From Aquabacterium humicola (GTDB lineage Bacteria; Pseudomonadota; Gammaproteobacteria; Burkholderiales; Burkholderiaceae_C): a DNA stretch of 64,000 nt. A program made the position numbers and the translations under genes. Under the pieces are notes generated by a model. The model worked only from the letters and a program-made list of their open reading frames with translations, ran no database searches and was not told the DNA's origin. The stretch covers positions 62,001 through 126,000 of the forward strand of contig NZ_JARGNB010000006.1 in NCBI RefSeq assembly GCF_030167915.1. Reading direction: 5' to 3'. Positions 41,499-53,286 of the stretch are shown piece by piece (position 1 is the stretch's first letter; each line of letters starts with the position of its first letter).

Positions 41499-41810
41499 AT
41501 GTACGCGGTCATAAAAACCGGCGGCAAGCAATACAAGGTTGCAGCCGGCGAAAAGATCAAGGTAGAACAGATTGCTGCGGACGTGGGCCAAGAGATCACC
41601 ATCGACCAGGTTCTGGCAGTCGGCAACGGCGCGGATCTGACGGTCGGGACTCCCTTGGTGGCCGGCGCCAGCGTGAAAGCCACGGTGGTGTCGCACGGCA
41701 AGCACGACAAGGTTCGCATCTTCAAGATGCGCCGTCGCAAGCACTACCAACGGCACGGCGGCCATCGCCAGACCTACACCGAGCTTCAGATCAGCGCCGT
41801 GAGCGCCTGA
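41499..41810 (+). CDS. rplU: 50S ribosomal protein L21
   Basis: 103 aa, standard length: [20 protein letters not shown] at the start, and [16 protein letters not shown] near the end, which contacts 23S rRNA. First gene of the conserved rplU-rpmA-obg cluster. GAGG precedes the ATG inside a predicted hairpin. Confidence 0.99.
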   Translation: MYAVIKTGGKQYKVAAGEKIKVEQIAADVGQEITIDQVLAVGNGADLTVGTPLVAGASVKATVVSHGKHDKVRIFKMRRRKHYQRHGGHRQTYTELQISAVSA

Positions 41811-41842
41811 TCGACACGCCGAATCCGCAGGAGTTCTGAACC

Positions 41843-44367
<2,525 letters not shown>

Positions 44368-44401
44368 CGCGTGAAAGCTGCGGGCTCGCCGCGCGGCCCG
44401 A

Positions 44402-45175
44402 TCAGTCCTCGAGCTCGGCCTTCGCCATCTCGACGTCGAGGCACTCCATCGCATCGGCCGGCTCGACGGCCGCGGCATCGGCGTAGAGCTTCTCGGCCTC
44501 CTTCATGCGCTTGTCGCCTTCGAGCATCACGAGGCCGTTGGCGTACTCGACCATGGCGATGGCCGAGCCCGGGTTGAGCTTCAGCGCCTGCTGGTACATC
44601 TTCAGGCCGGTCGAGGTGTCGGCGCCCTGCGTCTTGCCCAGCAGCTTGCCGACCTTGTCGATCACCTCGGCGTGGAACGCGCCCAGCGCGATGTGCGCGT
44701 CGGCATGCTTGGGCGCGAGCTTGATGGTCGTCTCGAGCGCCGTCTTGACCTTGCCCCCGAGGCCCTGGGCGAGCGCCTTCGCGACGCTGATGCCCTGGCT
44801 GTAGCGACCCAGCGCGTACGCCATCCAGTAATGCGCGTTGGCGTTCTTCGGGTCCTCCGCAGCCTGCGCCTCGGCGCGCTCGGCCACTTCCTGGAACATC
44901 GCGAGCTTGGTCTTCTCGCTCTTCTCGAGGTAGTTCGCGTAGATGGCCTGCGCCTTGTTGGCGACGGTGATGCCGGCGCCGCCCGCCTTCATGCCGGCGT
45001 CGTAGGCCTTCTGAAACTCGCCGGCATGGAACAGCGCCCATGCAGCGAGCACCTTGTCGTCCTTCGGCAGCGGTTCGGCGTCGCCGGCGTGCAGGCGTGC
45101 CCACTGCTTCTTCAGCGTCGCGGCGTCGTAGGTGTACGCGCCGTTGTCGTAGGGAAAGGCGGTCCACTTGGCCAT
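44402..45175 (-). CDS. TPR-type hypothetical protein
   Basis: 257 aa from the ATG at 45175, preceded by GAGGAG. It opens MAKWTAFPYDNGAYTYDAAT and is then helical with TPR-like repeats (HADAHIALGAFHAEVIDKVG, GSAIAMVEYANGLVMLEGDK) and a Glu/Ala-rich end. No signal peptide, so cytoplasmic. It lies 28 bases after a TetR-family gene on the same strand and may be regulated by or with it. Function unknown. Confidence 0.75.
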   Translation of the reverse strand: MAKWTAFPYDNGAYTYDAATLKKQWARLHAGDAEPLPKDDKVLAAWALFHAGEFQKAYDAGMKAGGAGITVANKAQAIYANYLEKSEKTKLAMFQEVAERAEAQAAEDPKNANAHYWMAYALGRYSQGISVAKALAQGLGGKVKTALETTIKLAPKHADAHIALGAFHAEVIDKVGKLLGKTQGADTSTGLKMYQQALKLNPGSAIAMVEYANGLVMLEGDKRMKEAEKLYADAAAVEPADAMECLDVEMAKAELED

Positions 45176-45203
45176 GCGTGTCTCCTCGTCGTCAGGGAAG
45201 GGG

Positions 45204-45869
45204 TCAGTCGCCGTTGCGGTACGCACCGGCGAGGCGGAACAGGTGCTCGCGGCTCTGCTGGTCCAGGTAGGGCATCAGCAGGCTCAGCACGTGGTAGGCG
45301 CCACGCGCGAGCGCGGCGCCAGCGCTGTCGGGTTCGAGCGCCTTGCGCGGATCGCGCACGTACTCGTAGCTCAACCAGTAGGTCAGCACGACGACCATCG
45401 CGTTCGCGACCGCATCGGCTTCGCGCGCGTCGATGCGCACGGCGTGCGCGCGCGTCAGGCCGTTCAGCACGATGCCGACGGCGCGTGACTTGTTCTTCAG
45501 AACGAACTGGAAGTGCGTCTCCAGCCGGCGGTTCTTGCTGAGCAGGTCGTTGAGGTCGCGGTACAGGAAGCGGTACTGCCAGATCAGCTCGAACAACATG
45601 TGGAAGAAGAGCCACGCGTCCTCGACGTTGCCGACGTTGTCAGCCGCGTTGAGCAGTTCCGACAGCGCGCGTTCGTAACGGTCGAACAGCGCGTTGATCA
45701 GCTCGTCCTTCGCCGGGTAGTGGTAGTACAGGTTGCCCGGGCTGATGCCCAGTTCCGCCGAGATCAGCGTGGTGCTGACATTGGGCTCGCCGAAGCGATT
45801 GAAGAGATCGAGCGTGACCTCGAGGATGCGTTCGGCCGTTCGGCGTGGCTTCTTGGTCGTGGGCTGCAT
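45204..45869 (-). CDS. TetR family transcriptional regulator
   Basis: 221 aa. N-terminal helix-turn-helix (about 12-58): TAERILEVTLDLFNRFGEPN and STTLISAELGISPGNLYYHYPAKDEL, the usual TetR recognition signature. The C-terminal ligand and dimer domain resembles the group seen in Burkholderiales with many Leu/Tyr residues. It is divergent from the ABC exporter at 46104 and may control it, the neighbouring TPR gene or itself. No clear palindromic operator was found in the 234-base spacer. Confidence 0.88.
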   Translation of the reverse strand: MQPTTKKPRRTAERILEVTLDLFNRFGEPNVSTTLISAELGISPGNLYYHYPAKDELINALFDRYERALSELLNAADNVGNVEDAWLFFHMLFELIWQYRFLYRDLNDLLSKNRRLETHFQFVLKNKSRAVGIVLNGLTRAHAVRIDAREADAVANAMVVVLTYWLSYEYVRDPRKALEPDSAGAALARGAYHVLSLLMPYLDQQSREHLFRLAGAYRNGD

Positions 45870-46023
45870 GGGACGGCTGCGAAGGCTCGCCGGAATCTAG
45901 CACCAGAAGCCGGCCTCACGAAGTCGGCCATGCTGGCAGGCGACCTGGCCCAAGGCGCCGTGGCGAACGCCGGAGACGGGGTCGCCAGCAGGGACCGAGC
46001 GCTCTCCCTACAATCGCGCGCCC

Positions 46024-46104
46024 ATGATCGACCCCCAGCCCACTGCAGTCGCGCGTGCTTTCGAGGGCATGGCGCCCGCCGGCCTGACGACGAGCGCCCA
46101 CTGA
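46024..46104 (+). CDS. Possible 26-residue upstream ORF coupled to the ABC exporter gene
   Basis: An ATG at 46024 opens a 26-codon frame (MIDPQPTAVARAFEGMAPAG...) whose TGA overlaps the ATG of the following ATPase gene (TGATG). A -10-like TACAAT at 46009-46014 would start transcription within a few bases of this ATG, giving a leaderless message. It has no ribosome binding site, and nothing shows it is translated. It could be a leader peptide or chance. Confidence 0.3.
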   Translation: MIDPQPTAVARAFEGMAPAGLTTSAH

Positions 46105-47030
46105 TGCCCGCCGTCTGCTTCCAAGAGGTCGCGAAGACCTACGTCGGGCCGCGCGGCCGCTTCCAGGCCTTGAGCGGCGTCAGCTTCGACATCGAGCAGG
46201 GCGAGTTCTTCGGCCTGCTCGGACCCAACGGTGCCGGCAAGACGACGCTGATCAGCATCCTCGCCGGCTTGACGCGGGCCACGGCCGGCCGCGTCACCGT
46301 GATGGGCCACGACGTGCGCGAGGACTACGCGGCCGCGCGCAAGGCGCTCGGCATCGTGCCGCAGGAGTTGGTCTTCGACCCGTTCTTCTCGGTGCGCGAG
46401 GCGCTGCGCATCCAGAGCGGGTACTTCGGCGTTCGGAACAACGACGCGTGGATCGACGAGCTGCTGGAGAACCTGGGCCTGGCCGACAAGGCGAACAACA
46501 ACATGCGCCAGCTGTCGGGCGGCATGAAGCGTCGCGTGCTGGTCGCGCAGGCGCTGGTGCACCGGCCGCCGGTGATCGTGCTCGACGAGCCGACCGCCGG
46601 TGTCGACGTCGAGCTGCGGCAGACGCTGTGGGCCTTCATCGCGCGCCTGAACCGCGAGGGCCACACGGTGCTGCTGACCACGCACTACCTCGAGGAAGCC
46701 GAGGCCCTGTGCCACCGCATCGGCATGCTGAAGCAGGGCCGGCTCGTCGCGCTGGACCGCACGGCGCAGCTGCTCGCCGGCACCGCGAGCACGATGCTGC
46801 GCTTCAAGACCGACCATGCGCTGCCGCCGGCGCTGCAGGCGCAAGCCCGGGTCACCGGACGCATCGTGCAGCTGAAGGCCCATGACGCGGGCGAGGTCGA
46901 GCAGCTGCTCGCAGCGCTGCGCTCGGCCCAGGTGCCGATCGAGGACCTCGAGATCGGCCGCGCCGACCTGGAGGACGTGTTCCTCGAGATCATGCAGGGT
47001 GGCGGTGCGCTGGCGGAGGCCTCGGCATGA
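46104..47030 (+). CDS. ABC-2 type exporter ATP-binding protein (YadG-like)
   Basis: 308 aa. Walker A GPNGAGKTT, signature LSGGMKRRVL, Walker B VIVLDEPTAGVD and H-loop TTHYLEEAE: an export-type (CcmA/YadG) ATPase. It energises the permease encoded by the next gene, which overlaps it by four bases. In betaproteobacteria this pair sits just upstream of bolA and the his genes, as here. The exported substrate is not known. Confidence 0.92.
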   Translation: MPAVCFQEVAKTYVGPRGRFQALSGVSFDIEQGEFFGLLGPNGAGKTTLISILAGLTRATAGRVTVMGHDVREDYAAARKALGIVPQELVFDPFFSVREALRIQSGYFGVRNNDAWIDELLENLGLADKANNNMRQLSGGMKRRVLVAQALVHRPPVIVLDEPTAGVDVELRQTLWAFIARLNREGHTVLLTTHYLEEAEALCHRIGMLKQGRLVALDRTAQLLAGTASTMLRFKTDHALPPALQAQARVTGRIVQLKAHDAGEVEQLLAALRSAQVPIEDLEIGRADLEDVFLEIMQGGGALAEASA

Positions 47031-47788
47031 GGCTCGAAGGCGCCCGCACGCTGTTCTACAAGGAGGTGCTGCGCTTCTGGAAGGTGGCCTTCCAGACCGT
47101 CGCCGCGCCGGTGCTGACCGCGGTGATGTACCTGCTGATCTTCGGCCATGTGCTCGAGGACCGTGTGCAGGTCTTCGAAGGCGTCGGCTATACCAGCTTC
47201 CTGATCCCTGGCCTGGTGATGATGAGCGTGCTGCAGAACGCGTTCGCCAACAGCTCGTCGAGCCTGATCCAGAGCAAGATCACCGGCAACCTCGTTTTCC
47301 TGCTGGTCTCGCCGCTGTCGCACTGGGCCTGGTTCGTGGCCTATGTCGGCGCGTCGGTGGTGCGCGGGCTGGCGGTGGGCTGCGGGGTCTACCTCGTCAC
47401 GGTGTGGTTCGCGCCGCCGGCCTATGCCGAGCCGTGGTGGATCCTGATCTTCGCGGCGCTGGGCGCCGGCATGCTGGGCTCGCTGGGCCTGATCGCCGGC
47501 CTGTGGGCCGAGAAGTTCGATCAGATGGCCGCTTTCCAGAACTTCATCATCATGCCGATGACCTTCCTCTCCGGCGTGTTCTATTCGGTGAAGTCGCTGC
47601 CGCCGGTGTGGCAGGCGGTGAGCCACCTGAACCCGTTCTTCTACATGATCGACGGTTTCCGCCGCGGCTTCTTCGGCTCGAGCGATGTTTCGCCGTGGCT
47701 GAGCCTGGGCATCGTCGGCACCAGCTTCATCGTGGTGTCGAGCGTCGCGCTGAAGCTGCTGGCCAGCGGCTACAAGCTGCGCCAGTGA
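47027..47788 (+). CDS. ABC-2 type transporter permease (YadH-like)
   Basis: 253 aa with six predicted helices and the ABC-2 signature region (NFIIMPMTFLSGVFYSVKSLP, LNPFFYMIDGFRRGFFG). It forms the inner-membrane channel with the ATPase upstream. The start overlaps the ATPase stop (ATGA). Substrate unknown; drug, polysaccharide or lipid export are possible for the family. Confidence 0.92.
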   Translation: MRLEGARTLFYKEVLRFWKVAFQTVAAPVLTAVMYLLIFGHVLEDRVQVFEGVGYTSFLIPGLVMMSVLQNAFANSSSSLIQSKITGNLVFLLVSPLSHWAWFVAYVGASVVRGLAVGCGVYLVTVWFAPPAYAEPWWILIFAALGAGMLGSLGLIAGLWAEKFDQMAAFQNFIIMPMTFLSGVFYSVKSLPPVWQAVSHLNPFFYMIDGFRRGFFGSSDVSPWLSLGIVGTSFIVVSSVALKLLASGYKLRQ

Positions 47789-47804
47789 GATAATCCGCCG
47801 CATC

Positions 47805-48083
47805 ATGGCCGACCCGACCGCCGACGACGTGCGTGGCTTCATCGCCGCGGGCCTCGATTGCGAGCATCTCGCAGTCGAGGGCGACGGGCGCCATTTCTTC
47901 GCGACGATCGTCTCACCGGCGTTCGAAGGGCTGAGCCGCATCAAGCGCCACCAGCGCGTGTATGCCGCGCTCGGCGAGCGCATGCGCGAGCAGGTCCACG
48001 CGCTGTCGATGAAGACGCTCACGCCCGCCGAGTGGGCCGCCGACCCCGGCAGCTCGGCCACCCCGGCCCACGCCCACCACTGA
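47805..48083 (+). CDS. BolA/IbaG family protein
   Basis: 92 aa. BolA-type fold with [16 protein letters not shown] and the conserved [16 protein letters not shown]; the conserved C-terminal [13 protein letters not shown] motif follows. Such proteins pair with monothiol glutaredoxins in Fe-S and acid-stress functions. It lies 16 bases after the permease. In many relatives murA follows next, but here hisG is next after about 100 bases with no gene. Confidence 0.9.
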   Translation: MADPTADDVRGFIAAGLDCEHLAVEGDGRHFFATIVSPAFEGLSRIKRHQRVYAALGERMREQVHALSMKTLTPAEWAADPGSSATPAHAHH

Positions 48084-48185
48084 TCCATCCGCGGCCCGTA
48101 GCGCTGCGGACGATGCCGACGCGTCCCTTCCCGACGACATCGGCCTCAGCCTTCAGCACGGCGTGCCGCACAAGCGAGCAGACCC

Positions 48186-48842
48186 ATGAATGCCCCGATC
48201 ACGCTGGCCCTGTCGAAGGGGCGCATCTTCGAAGAGACCCTGCCGCTGCTCGCTGCCGCTGGCATCGAGGTCGCCGAGGACCCCGAGAAGAGCCGCAAGC
48301 TGATCCTAGCGACCAGCCGGCCCGACGTGCGCGTCGTGCTGGTGCGCGCAAGCGACGTGCCGACCTACGTCGAGCAGGGTGGCGCGGACCTCGGCGTCGC
48401 CGGTCTCGACATCCTGATCGAGCACGGCGGCGCGGGCCTGTACCAGCCGCTGGACCTGGGCATCGCGCGCTGCCGCATGAGTGTCGCGACGCGCGCCGAC
48501 TTCGACTACGCCGCTGCGGTCAAGCAGGGTTCGCGCATCCGTGTCGCGACCAAGTACACCCAGATCGCGCGTCAGCACTTCGCCGACAAGGGCGTGCACG
48601 TCGACCTGATCAAGCTGTACGGCTCGATGGAGCTGGCGCCGCTGACCGGCCTGGCCGAGGCGATCGTCGACCTCGTGTCCACCGGCAGCACGCTGCGCGC
48701 GAACCACCTCGTCGAGGTCGAGCGCATCCTCGAGGTCAGCTCCCGCCTCGTCGTCAACCAGGCCGCGCTGAAGCTCAAGCGCGAGACGATCCGCGGCGTC
48801 ATCGACGCCTTCGCCCAGGCCACCTCGAAGGCCGTGCCATGA
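48186..48842 (+). CDS. hisG: ATP phosphoribosyltransferase, short form
   Basis: 218 aa, the short HisG that lacks the regulatory domain and needs HisZ, whose gene is not in this window. It carries the phosphoribosyl-binding segment [10 protein letters not shown] (here [13 protein letters not shown]). It starts histidine synthesis by joining ATP and PRPP; PRPP is made by Prs, encoded at 60296. It overlaps hisD by four bases. Confidence 0.97.
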   Translation: MNAPITLALSKGRIFEETLPLLAAAGIEVAEDPEKSRKLILATSRPDVRVVLVRASDVPTYVEQGGADLGVAGLDILIEHGGAGLYQPLDLGIARCRMSVATRADFDYAAAVKQGSRIRVATKYTQIARQHFADKGVHVDLIKLYGSMELAPLTGLAEAIVDLVSTGSTLRANHLVEVERILEVSSRLVVNQAALKLKRETIRGVIDAFAQATSKAVP

Positions 48843-50170
48843 CCGACCTTGCCCTCCGCCAGCTGCGCAGCGATGCCACCGACTTCGACGAGCAGCTGCG
48901 CCGCCTGCAGCACTGGTCGGCCGAGACCGACAAGGCGATCGAGCAGCGCGTCGGCGAGATCATCGACGACGTGCGCCGCCGCGGCGACGCCGCGGTGCTG
49001 GAGTACACCGCGCGCTTCGATGCGCTGCCGGTGCCCTCGATGGCCGCGCTGCAGTTGTCGCGCGACGAGCTGAAGCAGGCCTTCGACGCCATCACGCCGG
49101 CGCAGCGCGACGCGCTGCAGGCCGCCGCGCAACGTGTGCGCAGCTACCACGAACGCCAGCTCGAGGCCTGCGGCCGCAGCTGGCAGTACCGCGACGAGGA
49201 TGGCACGCTGCTCGGACAGAAGGTCACGCCGCTGGACCGCGTCGGCATCTACGTGCCGGGCGGCAAGGCCGCCTACCCGTCGTCGGTGCTGATGAACGCG
49301 CTGCCGGCGCAGGTGGCCGGCGTGGCCGACATCGTGATGGTGGTGCCGACGCCGCGCGGCGAACGCAATGCGCTGGTGCTCGCGGCGGCCTATGTCGCCG
49401 GCGTCACGCAGGCCTTCACCGTGGGTGGCGCGCAGGCAGTCGCGGCCCTGGCCTACGGCACGGACACCGTGCCCCGCGTCGACAAGATCACCGGCCCCGG
49501 CAACGCCTATGTCGCCAGCGCGAAGCGGCGGGTCTTCGGGCAGGTCGGCATCGACATGATCGCCGGCCCGAGCGAGATCCTGGTGCTCGCCGACGGCAGC
49601 ACGCCGCCCGACTGGGTGGCGATGGACCTCTTCAGCCAGGCCGAGCACGACGAGCTGGCACAGAGCATCCTGCTGTGCCCCGACGCGGCCTACATCGACG
49701 CCGTGCGCGAGTCGATCGGCAAGCTGCTGCCGGCGATGCCGCGCCGCGACGTGATCCGCGCGTCGCTCGAAGGCCGCGGCGCGCTGATCCTGACGCGCTC
49801 GATGGCCGAGGCCTGCGAGATCAGCAACCGCATCGCGCCGGAGCACCTCGAGGTCAGCTCGCGCGATCCCGGGCGCTGGGAGCCGCTGCTGCGCCATGCC
49901 GGCGCGATTTTCCTCGGCGCGTTCACCAGCGAGAGCCTGGGTGACTATTGCGCCGGGCCGAACCACGTGCTGCCCACCTCGGGCACCGCGCGCTTCAGCT
50001 CACCGCTGGGGGTGTACGACTTCCAGAAGCGAAGCAGCCTCATCGAAGTCAGCGAAGCCGGCGCTCACAAACTGGGGCCGATCGCGGCCGAGCTGGCCTA
50101 CGGCGAAGGCCTGCAGGCGCACGCACGGGCGGCCGAGATGCGACTCGAGCGCGGCATCGAACGCGATTGA
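48839..50170 (+). CDS. hisD: Histidinol dehydrogenase
   Basis: 443 aa. Family features include [30 protein letters not shown], the zinc-ligand region [10 protein letters not shown] and the end segment [18 protein letters not shown]. It oxidises histidinol to histidine in two NAD-dependent steps. It starts within hisG. Its stop at 50168-50170 is immediately followed by the first of three palindromes that control the inserted toxin-antitoxin genes. Confidence 0.98.
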   Translation: MTDLALRQLRSDATDFDEQLRRLQHWSAETDKAIEQRVGEIIDDVRRRGDAAVLEYTARFDALPVPSMAALQLSRDELKQAFDAITPAQRDALQAAAQRVRSYHERQLEACGRSWQYRDEDGTLLGQKVTPLDRVGIYVPGGKAAYPSSVLMNALPAQVAGVADIVMVVPTPRGERNALVLAAAYVAGVTQAFTVGGAQAVAALAYGTDTVPRVDKITGPGNAYVASAKRRVFGQVGIDMIAGPSEILVLADGSTPPDWVAMDLFSQAEHDELAQSILLCPDAAYIDAVRESIGKLLPAMPRRDVIRASLEGRGALILTRSMAEACEISNRIAPEHLEVSSRDPGRWEPLLRHAGAIFLGAFTSESLGDYCAGPNHVLPTSGTARFSSPLGVYDFQKRSSLIEVSEAGAHKLGPIAAELAYGEGLQAHARAAEMRLERGIERD

Positions 50171-50215
50171 CACGAAGTTCGTGGAACACGAGAATCGTGC
50201 AACACTGAGTTCGTG
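50171..50215. promoter_or_regulatory. Triple 16-bp-spaced palindromic operator of the vapBC-type pair
   Basis: Three 13-base palindrome-like sites start at 50171, 50187 and 50203, exactly 16 bases apart: CACGAAGTTCGTG, CACGAGAATCGTG and CACTGAGTTCGTG. The first is perfect around its centre, the second has five-base arms and the third is imperfect. They fill the gap between hisD and the antitoxin start, where a ribbon-helix-helix antitoxin would bind cooperatively to repress its own operon. Confidence 0.75.
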
Positions 50216-50221
50216 TCGACA

Positions 50222-50458
50222 ATGAGGAACGTCACCGTCACGATGGAAGACAGCGTCGCCGAATGGGCCCGGCTCGAGGCGGCGCGCCGCAATACGAGCG
50301 TCTCGCGGCTGATCGGCGAGATGCTGGCCGAGAAGATGCGGCACGACGACGCCTACGAGCGCGCGATGCGCGAGGCGCTGGAGTTCAAGAGCTTCGGCGC
50401 CTCGGAAGGCCGCTATCCGACGCGGGCCGAGACCTACACCCGGGGCCAACGCGGATGA
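50222..50458 (+). CDS. Ribbon-helix-helix antitoxin (VapB-like)
   Basis: 78 aa from the ATG at 50222; a GTG at 50213 lies inside the third operator palindrome. The N-terminal strand NVTVTMED and helices AEWARLEAARRNTSVSRLIGEM form a typical RHH DNA-binding fold; the C-terminal tail (about 45-78), rich in charged and aromatic residues, would wrap the toxin. It neutralises the PIN nuclease encoded next, whose start overlaps its stop. It should also repress the operon from the palindromes just upstream. Confidence 0.85.
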   Translation: MRNVTVTMEDSVAEWARLEAARRNTSVSRLIGEMLAEKMRHDDAYERAMREALEFKSFGASEGRYPTRAETYTRGQRG

Positions 50459-50904
50459 GCGAGGTCTTTGTCGACACGAACGTCCTGCTGTACGCCGTCG
50501 ACGACCGCGACCTCGTCAAGCGCGACGCCGCGCGGCGCTGGCTGGCCGAATGTTGGCACCGCCGTTGCGGGCGCCTGAGCAACCAGGTGCTCAGCGAGTT
50601 CTATGTCAGTGCGCGCAGGAAGTTTCCGAGCGCCGTCTCCGCCGGCGATGCGCGTGCCGAGGTGCGGCGCTACCAGAACTGGCGTCCGTGGGTGACCGAT
50701 CACCCGACCGTCGAGTCCGCGTGGGCGATCGAGAGTCGCTACGGCCTGAGCTACCGGGACGCGTTGATCGTCGCCGCCGCGCAGCAGCAGGGCTGCACGC
50801 GCCTGATCTCCGAAGAACTGCAGCACGACCTGCTGATCGACAGCGTGCGCATCCTCAACCCCTTCATCGTGGGCCCCGAAGTCCTCGACGCCCCCGCCGC
50901 ATGA
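50455..50904 (+). CDS. PIN-domain ribonuclease toxin (VapC-like)
   Basis: 149 aa. PIN active-site acids: D7 in VFVDTNVLLYAVD, E48 in VLSEFYV, D102 in SYRDALIVAAA and an acid in LISEELQHD (about 120-125). VapC toxins are Mg-dependent RNases that often cut initiator tRNA or rRNA. All catalytic acids seem intact. The gene overlaps the antitoxin by four bases upstream and hisC by four bases downstream, so it is embedded in the histidine operon. Confidence 0.9.
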   Translation: MSEVFVDTNVLLYAVDDRDLVKRDAARRWLAECWHRRCGRLSNQVLSEFYVSARRKFPSAVSAGDARAEVRRYQNWRPWVTDHPTVESAWAIESRYGLSYRDALIVAAAQQQGCTRLISEELQHDLLIDSVRILNPFIVGPEVLDAPAA

Positions 50905-51995
50905 ACACCACCGTCTCCCTCGAAGCCAGCATGGCGCGCTCGATCCGCAGCGACATCCAGGGCATGCACGCCTACGCGGTGCAGCCGAGCGCCGGCATGG
51001 TCAAGCTCGACACGATGGAGAACCCGTACCGGCTGCCCGAGCACCTGCAGCAGGCGCTGGGCGAGCGGCTGGGCCGCATCGCCATCAACCGCTACCCGGC
51101 CGAGCGCACCGACGACCTGCGCCGCGCGCTGGCCGCGCATGCCCGTCTGCCCGAAGGCTGTGCGTTGACGCTGGGCAACGGCTCCGACGAACTGATCACG
51201 ATGCTCGCGATGGCCTGCGACCTGCCGGGCGCCGCGGTGCTCGCGCCCGAGCCCAGCTTCGTGATGTATGCGATGTCGGCTGCGCTGCAGGGCATCCGCT
51301 ACATCGGCGTGCCGCTGACGGCGTCGTTCGAGCTCGACGAGGCCGCGATGCTGACGGCCATCGAGACGCAGAAGCCGACGCTGCTGTACCTCTCGTACCC
51401 GAACAACCCGACCGCGAACCTGTGGGACGACGGCGTGATCGACCGGCTGATCGAGGCGATGGGCCGCATCGGCGGCTTGGTGGTGATGGACGAGGCCTAC
51501 CAGCCCTTCGCCGCGCGTGACTCGATGGCGCGGCTGCAGCGCTGGCCGCATGTGCTGGTGATGCGCACGATGAGCAAGTTCGGCTTGGCCGGTGTGCGCA
51601 TCGGCTACCTGATCGGCCGTGCGCCGCTGATCGCGCAGATCGACAAGCTGCGGCCGCCGTTCAACATCAGCGTCCTGAACGCCGAGGCGGGCCTGTTTGC
51701 GCTCGAGCATGTCGACGAGTACGCCCGCCAGGCGGCGGCGATCCGCAGCGAGCGCGAACGGCTGCTGCGTGAGCTCGCCGAACTGCCCGGCGTGCACCCG
51801 TTCCCCAGCCAGGCCAACATGATCCTCGCGCGCGTGCCCGACTCGGCGAAAGCCTTCGCCGGCATGAAGGAACGCGGCGTGCTGGTCAAGAACCTCGGCC
51901 GCATGCACCCGCTGCTGATCAACTGTGTGCGCCTGACCATCGGCACGCCCGACGAGAACGCCTCGATGATGGCTGCGCTGCGCGCCTCGATGTGA
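50901..51995 (+). CDS. hisC: Histidinol-phosphate aminotransferase
   Basis: 364 aa, a PLP class I/II aminotransferase. [12 protein letters not shown] at the N-terminus, [26 protein letters not shown], and the PLP lysine in [16 protein letters not shown]. It makes histidinol phosphate from imidazole-acetol phosphate. Its ATG overlaps the stop of the toxin gene, so its translation may depend on ribosomes arriving from vapC. Confidence 0.97.
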   Translation: MNTTVSLEASMARSIRSDIQGMHAYAVQPSAGMVKLDTMENPYRLPEHLQQALGERLGRIAINRYPAERTDDLRRALAAHARLPEGCALTLGNGSDELITMLAMACDLPGAAVLAPEPSFVMYAMSAALQGIRYIGVPLTASFELDEAAMLTAIETQKPTLLYLSYPNNPTANLWDDGVIDRLIEAMGRIGGLVVMDEAYQPFAARDSMARLQRWPHVLVMRTMSKFGLAGVRIGYLIGRAPLIAQIDKLRPPFNISVLNAEAGLFALEHVDEYARQAAAIRSERERLLRELAELPGVHPFPSQANMILARVPDSAKAFAGMKERGVLVKNLGRMHPLLINCVRLTIGTPDENASMMAALRASM

Positions 51996-52609
51996 AACCC
52001 GCCACCGACCACCCCATCATGGACCGCACCGCCGACGTCCGCCGCGACACCAAGGAAACGCAGATCCGCGTTCGACTCAACCTCGACGGCAGCGGCCAGT
52101 CGAAGCTGGCCACCGGCATCGGCTTCTTCGACCACATGCTCGACCAGGTCGCGCGCCACGGCCTCATCGACCTCGACATCGAGGCCCAGGGTGACCTGCA
52201 CATCGACGGCCACCACACCGTCGAGGACGTCGGCATCACGCTGGGGCTGGCGGTCGCGCAGGCGGTCGGCGACAAGAAAGGCATCACGCGTTACGGGCAC
52301 TCGTACGTGCCGCTCGACGAGGCGCTGTCGCGCGTGGTGATCGACTTCTCCGGCCGGCCCGGGCTGCACATGGACATCCCGTTCCGCGCCGGCATGATCG
52401 GCGCGTTCGACACCCAGCTGACCTACGAGTTCTTCCAGGGCTTCGCGAACCATGCGCTGGTCACGCTGCACATCGACAACCTGAAGGGCGCCAACGCGCA
52501 CCACCAGGCCGAGACGGTATTCAAGGCCTTCGGCCGCGCGCTGCGCATGGCGCTGACGCTCGATCCGCGCTCGGCCGGCGTGATCCCGTCGACCAAGGGG
52601 TCGTTGTGA
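51992..52609 (+). CDS. hisB: Imidazoleglycerol-phosphate dehydratase
   Basis: 205 aa from the GTG that overlaps the hisC stop; an ATG at 52019 is an alternative and agrees with many HisB N-termini. Two metal-binding motifs are visible: [12 protein letters not shown] with [10 protein letters not shown], and the later [14 protein letters not shown]. This is the monofunctional form, without the histidinol phosphatase domain seen in enterics. Confidence 0.96.
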   Translation: MKPATDHPIMDRTADVRRDTKETQIRVRLNLDGSGQSKLATGIGFFDHMLDQVARHGLIDLDIEAQGDLHIDGHHTVEDVGITLGLAVAQAVGDKKGITRYGHSYVPLDEALSRVVIDFSGRPGLHMDIPFRAGMIGAFDTQLTYEFFQGFANHALVTLHIDNLKGANAHHQAETVFKAFGRALRMALTLDPRSAGVIPSTKGSL

Positions 52610-53268
52610 GCCGACGTCTCGTCGCCGTCGTCGACTACGGCATGGGCAACCTGCGCTCGGTATCGCAGGCGGTGCAGCATGTCGCCCTCGGCAGTGATGT
52701 CGAGGTGGTCGTCACCCAGCGCCCCGACGAGGTCTACGCGGCCGAGCGCATCGTGCTGCCCGGCCAGGGCGCGATGCGCGACTGCATGCGCGAGCTGCAC
52801 GACTCCGGGCTGAAGGAGGCGGTGCTCGACGCCGCGAAACGCAAGCCGCTGATGGGCGTGTGCGTCGGCATGCAGATGCTGCTGGACCGCAGCGAGGAGC
52901 AGGACACGCCGGGCCTCGGCCTGCTGCCGGGCGAGGTGCGCCGGTTCCGCCTGGAAGGCCAGCGCCAGCCCGACGGCAGCCGCTTCAAGGTGCCGCAGAT
53001 GGGCTGGAACCGCGTGTTCCAGGCCGCGCACGACGGCAGCCCGCATCCGATCTGGGCCGGCGTGCCCGACGGCAGCTACTTCTACTTCGTGCACAGCTAC
53101 TACACGGTGCCGAAGCATGCGCGCGACAGTGCCGGCGAGGCCGACTACGGCGGCCGCTTTACCTGCGCCGTGGCGCGGGATAACATTTTTGCCACCCAGT
53201 TCCACCCAGAGAAGAGTGCCGACCAGGGCCTCGCCCTGTACCGCAACTTCCTCTCCTGGCGGCCCTGA
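52606..53268 (+). CDS. hisH: Imidazole glycerol phosphate synthase, glutaminase subunit HisH
   Basis: 220 aa from a GTG overlapping hisB. Class I glutamine amidotransferase: nucleophile Cys in GVCVGMQML, catalytic His and Glu in [10 protein letters not shown]. It provides ammonia to HisF (encoded at 54045) for imidazole ring closure. Confidence 0.97.
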   Translation: MSRRLVAVVDYGMGNLRSVSQAVQHVALGSDVEVVVTQRPDEVYAAERIVLPGQGAMRDCMRELHDSGLKEAVLDAAKRKPLMGVCVGMQMLLDRSEEQDTPGLGLLPGEVRRFRLEGQRQPDGSRFKVPQMGWNRVFQAAHDGSPHPIWAGVPDGSYFYFVHSYYTVPKHARDSAGEADYGGRFTCAVARDNIFATQFHPEKSADQGLALYRNFLSWRP

Positions 53269-53286
53269 AGCGGTCGCTCCCTTTCC

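Noticed and set aside
48084..48185. Remnant of murA between bolA and hisG
   Set aside because: The 102 bases show no recognisable MurA segment in any frame.
50171..50215. Iterons of a replication origin or a tiny CRISPR array
   Set aside because: Only three 13-base units, each palindromic, directly before an RHH antitoxin gene and within an operon; no Rep, Cas or AT-rich region nearby.
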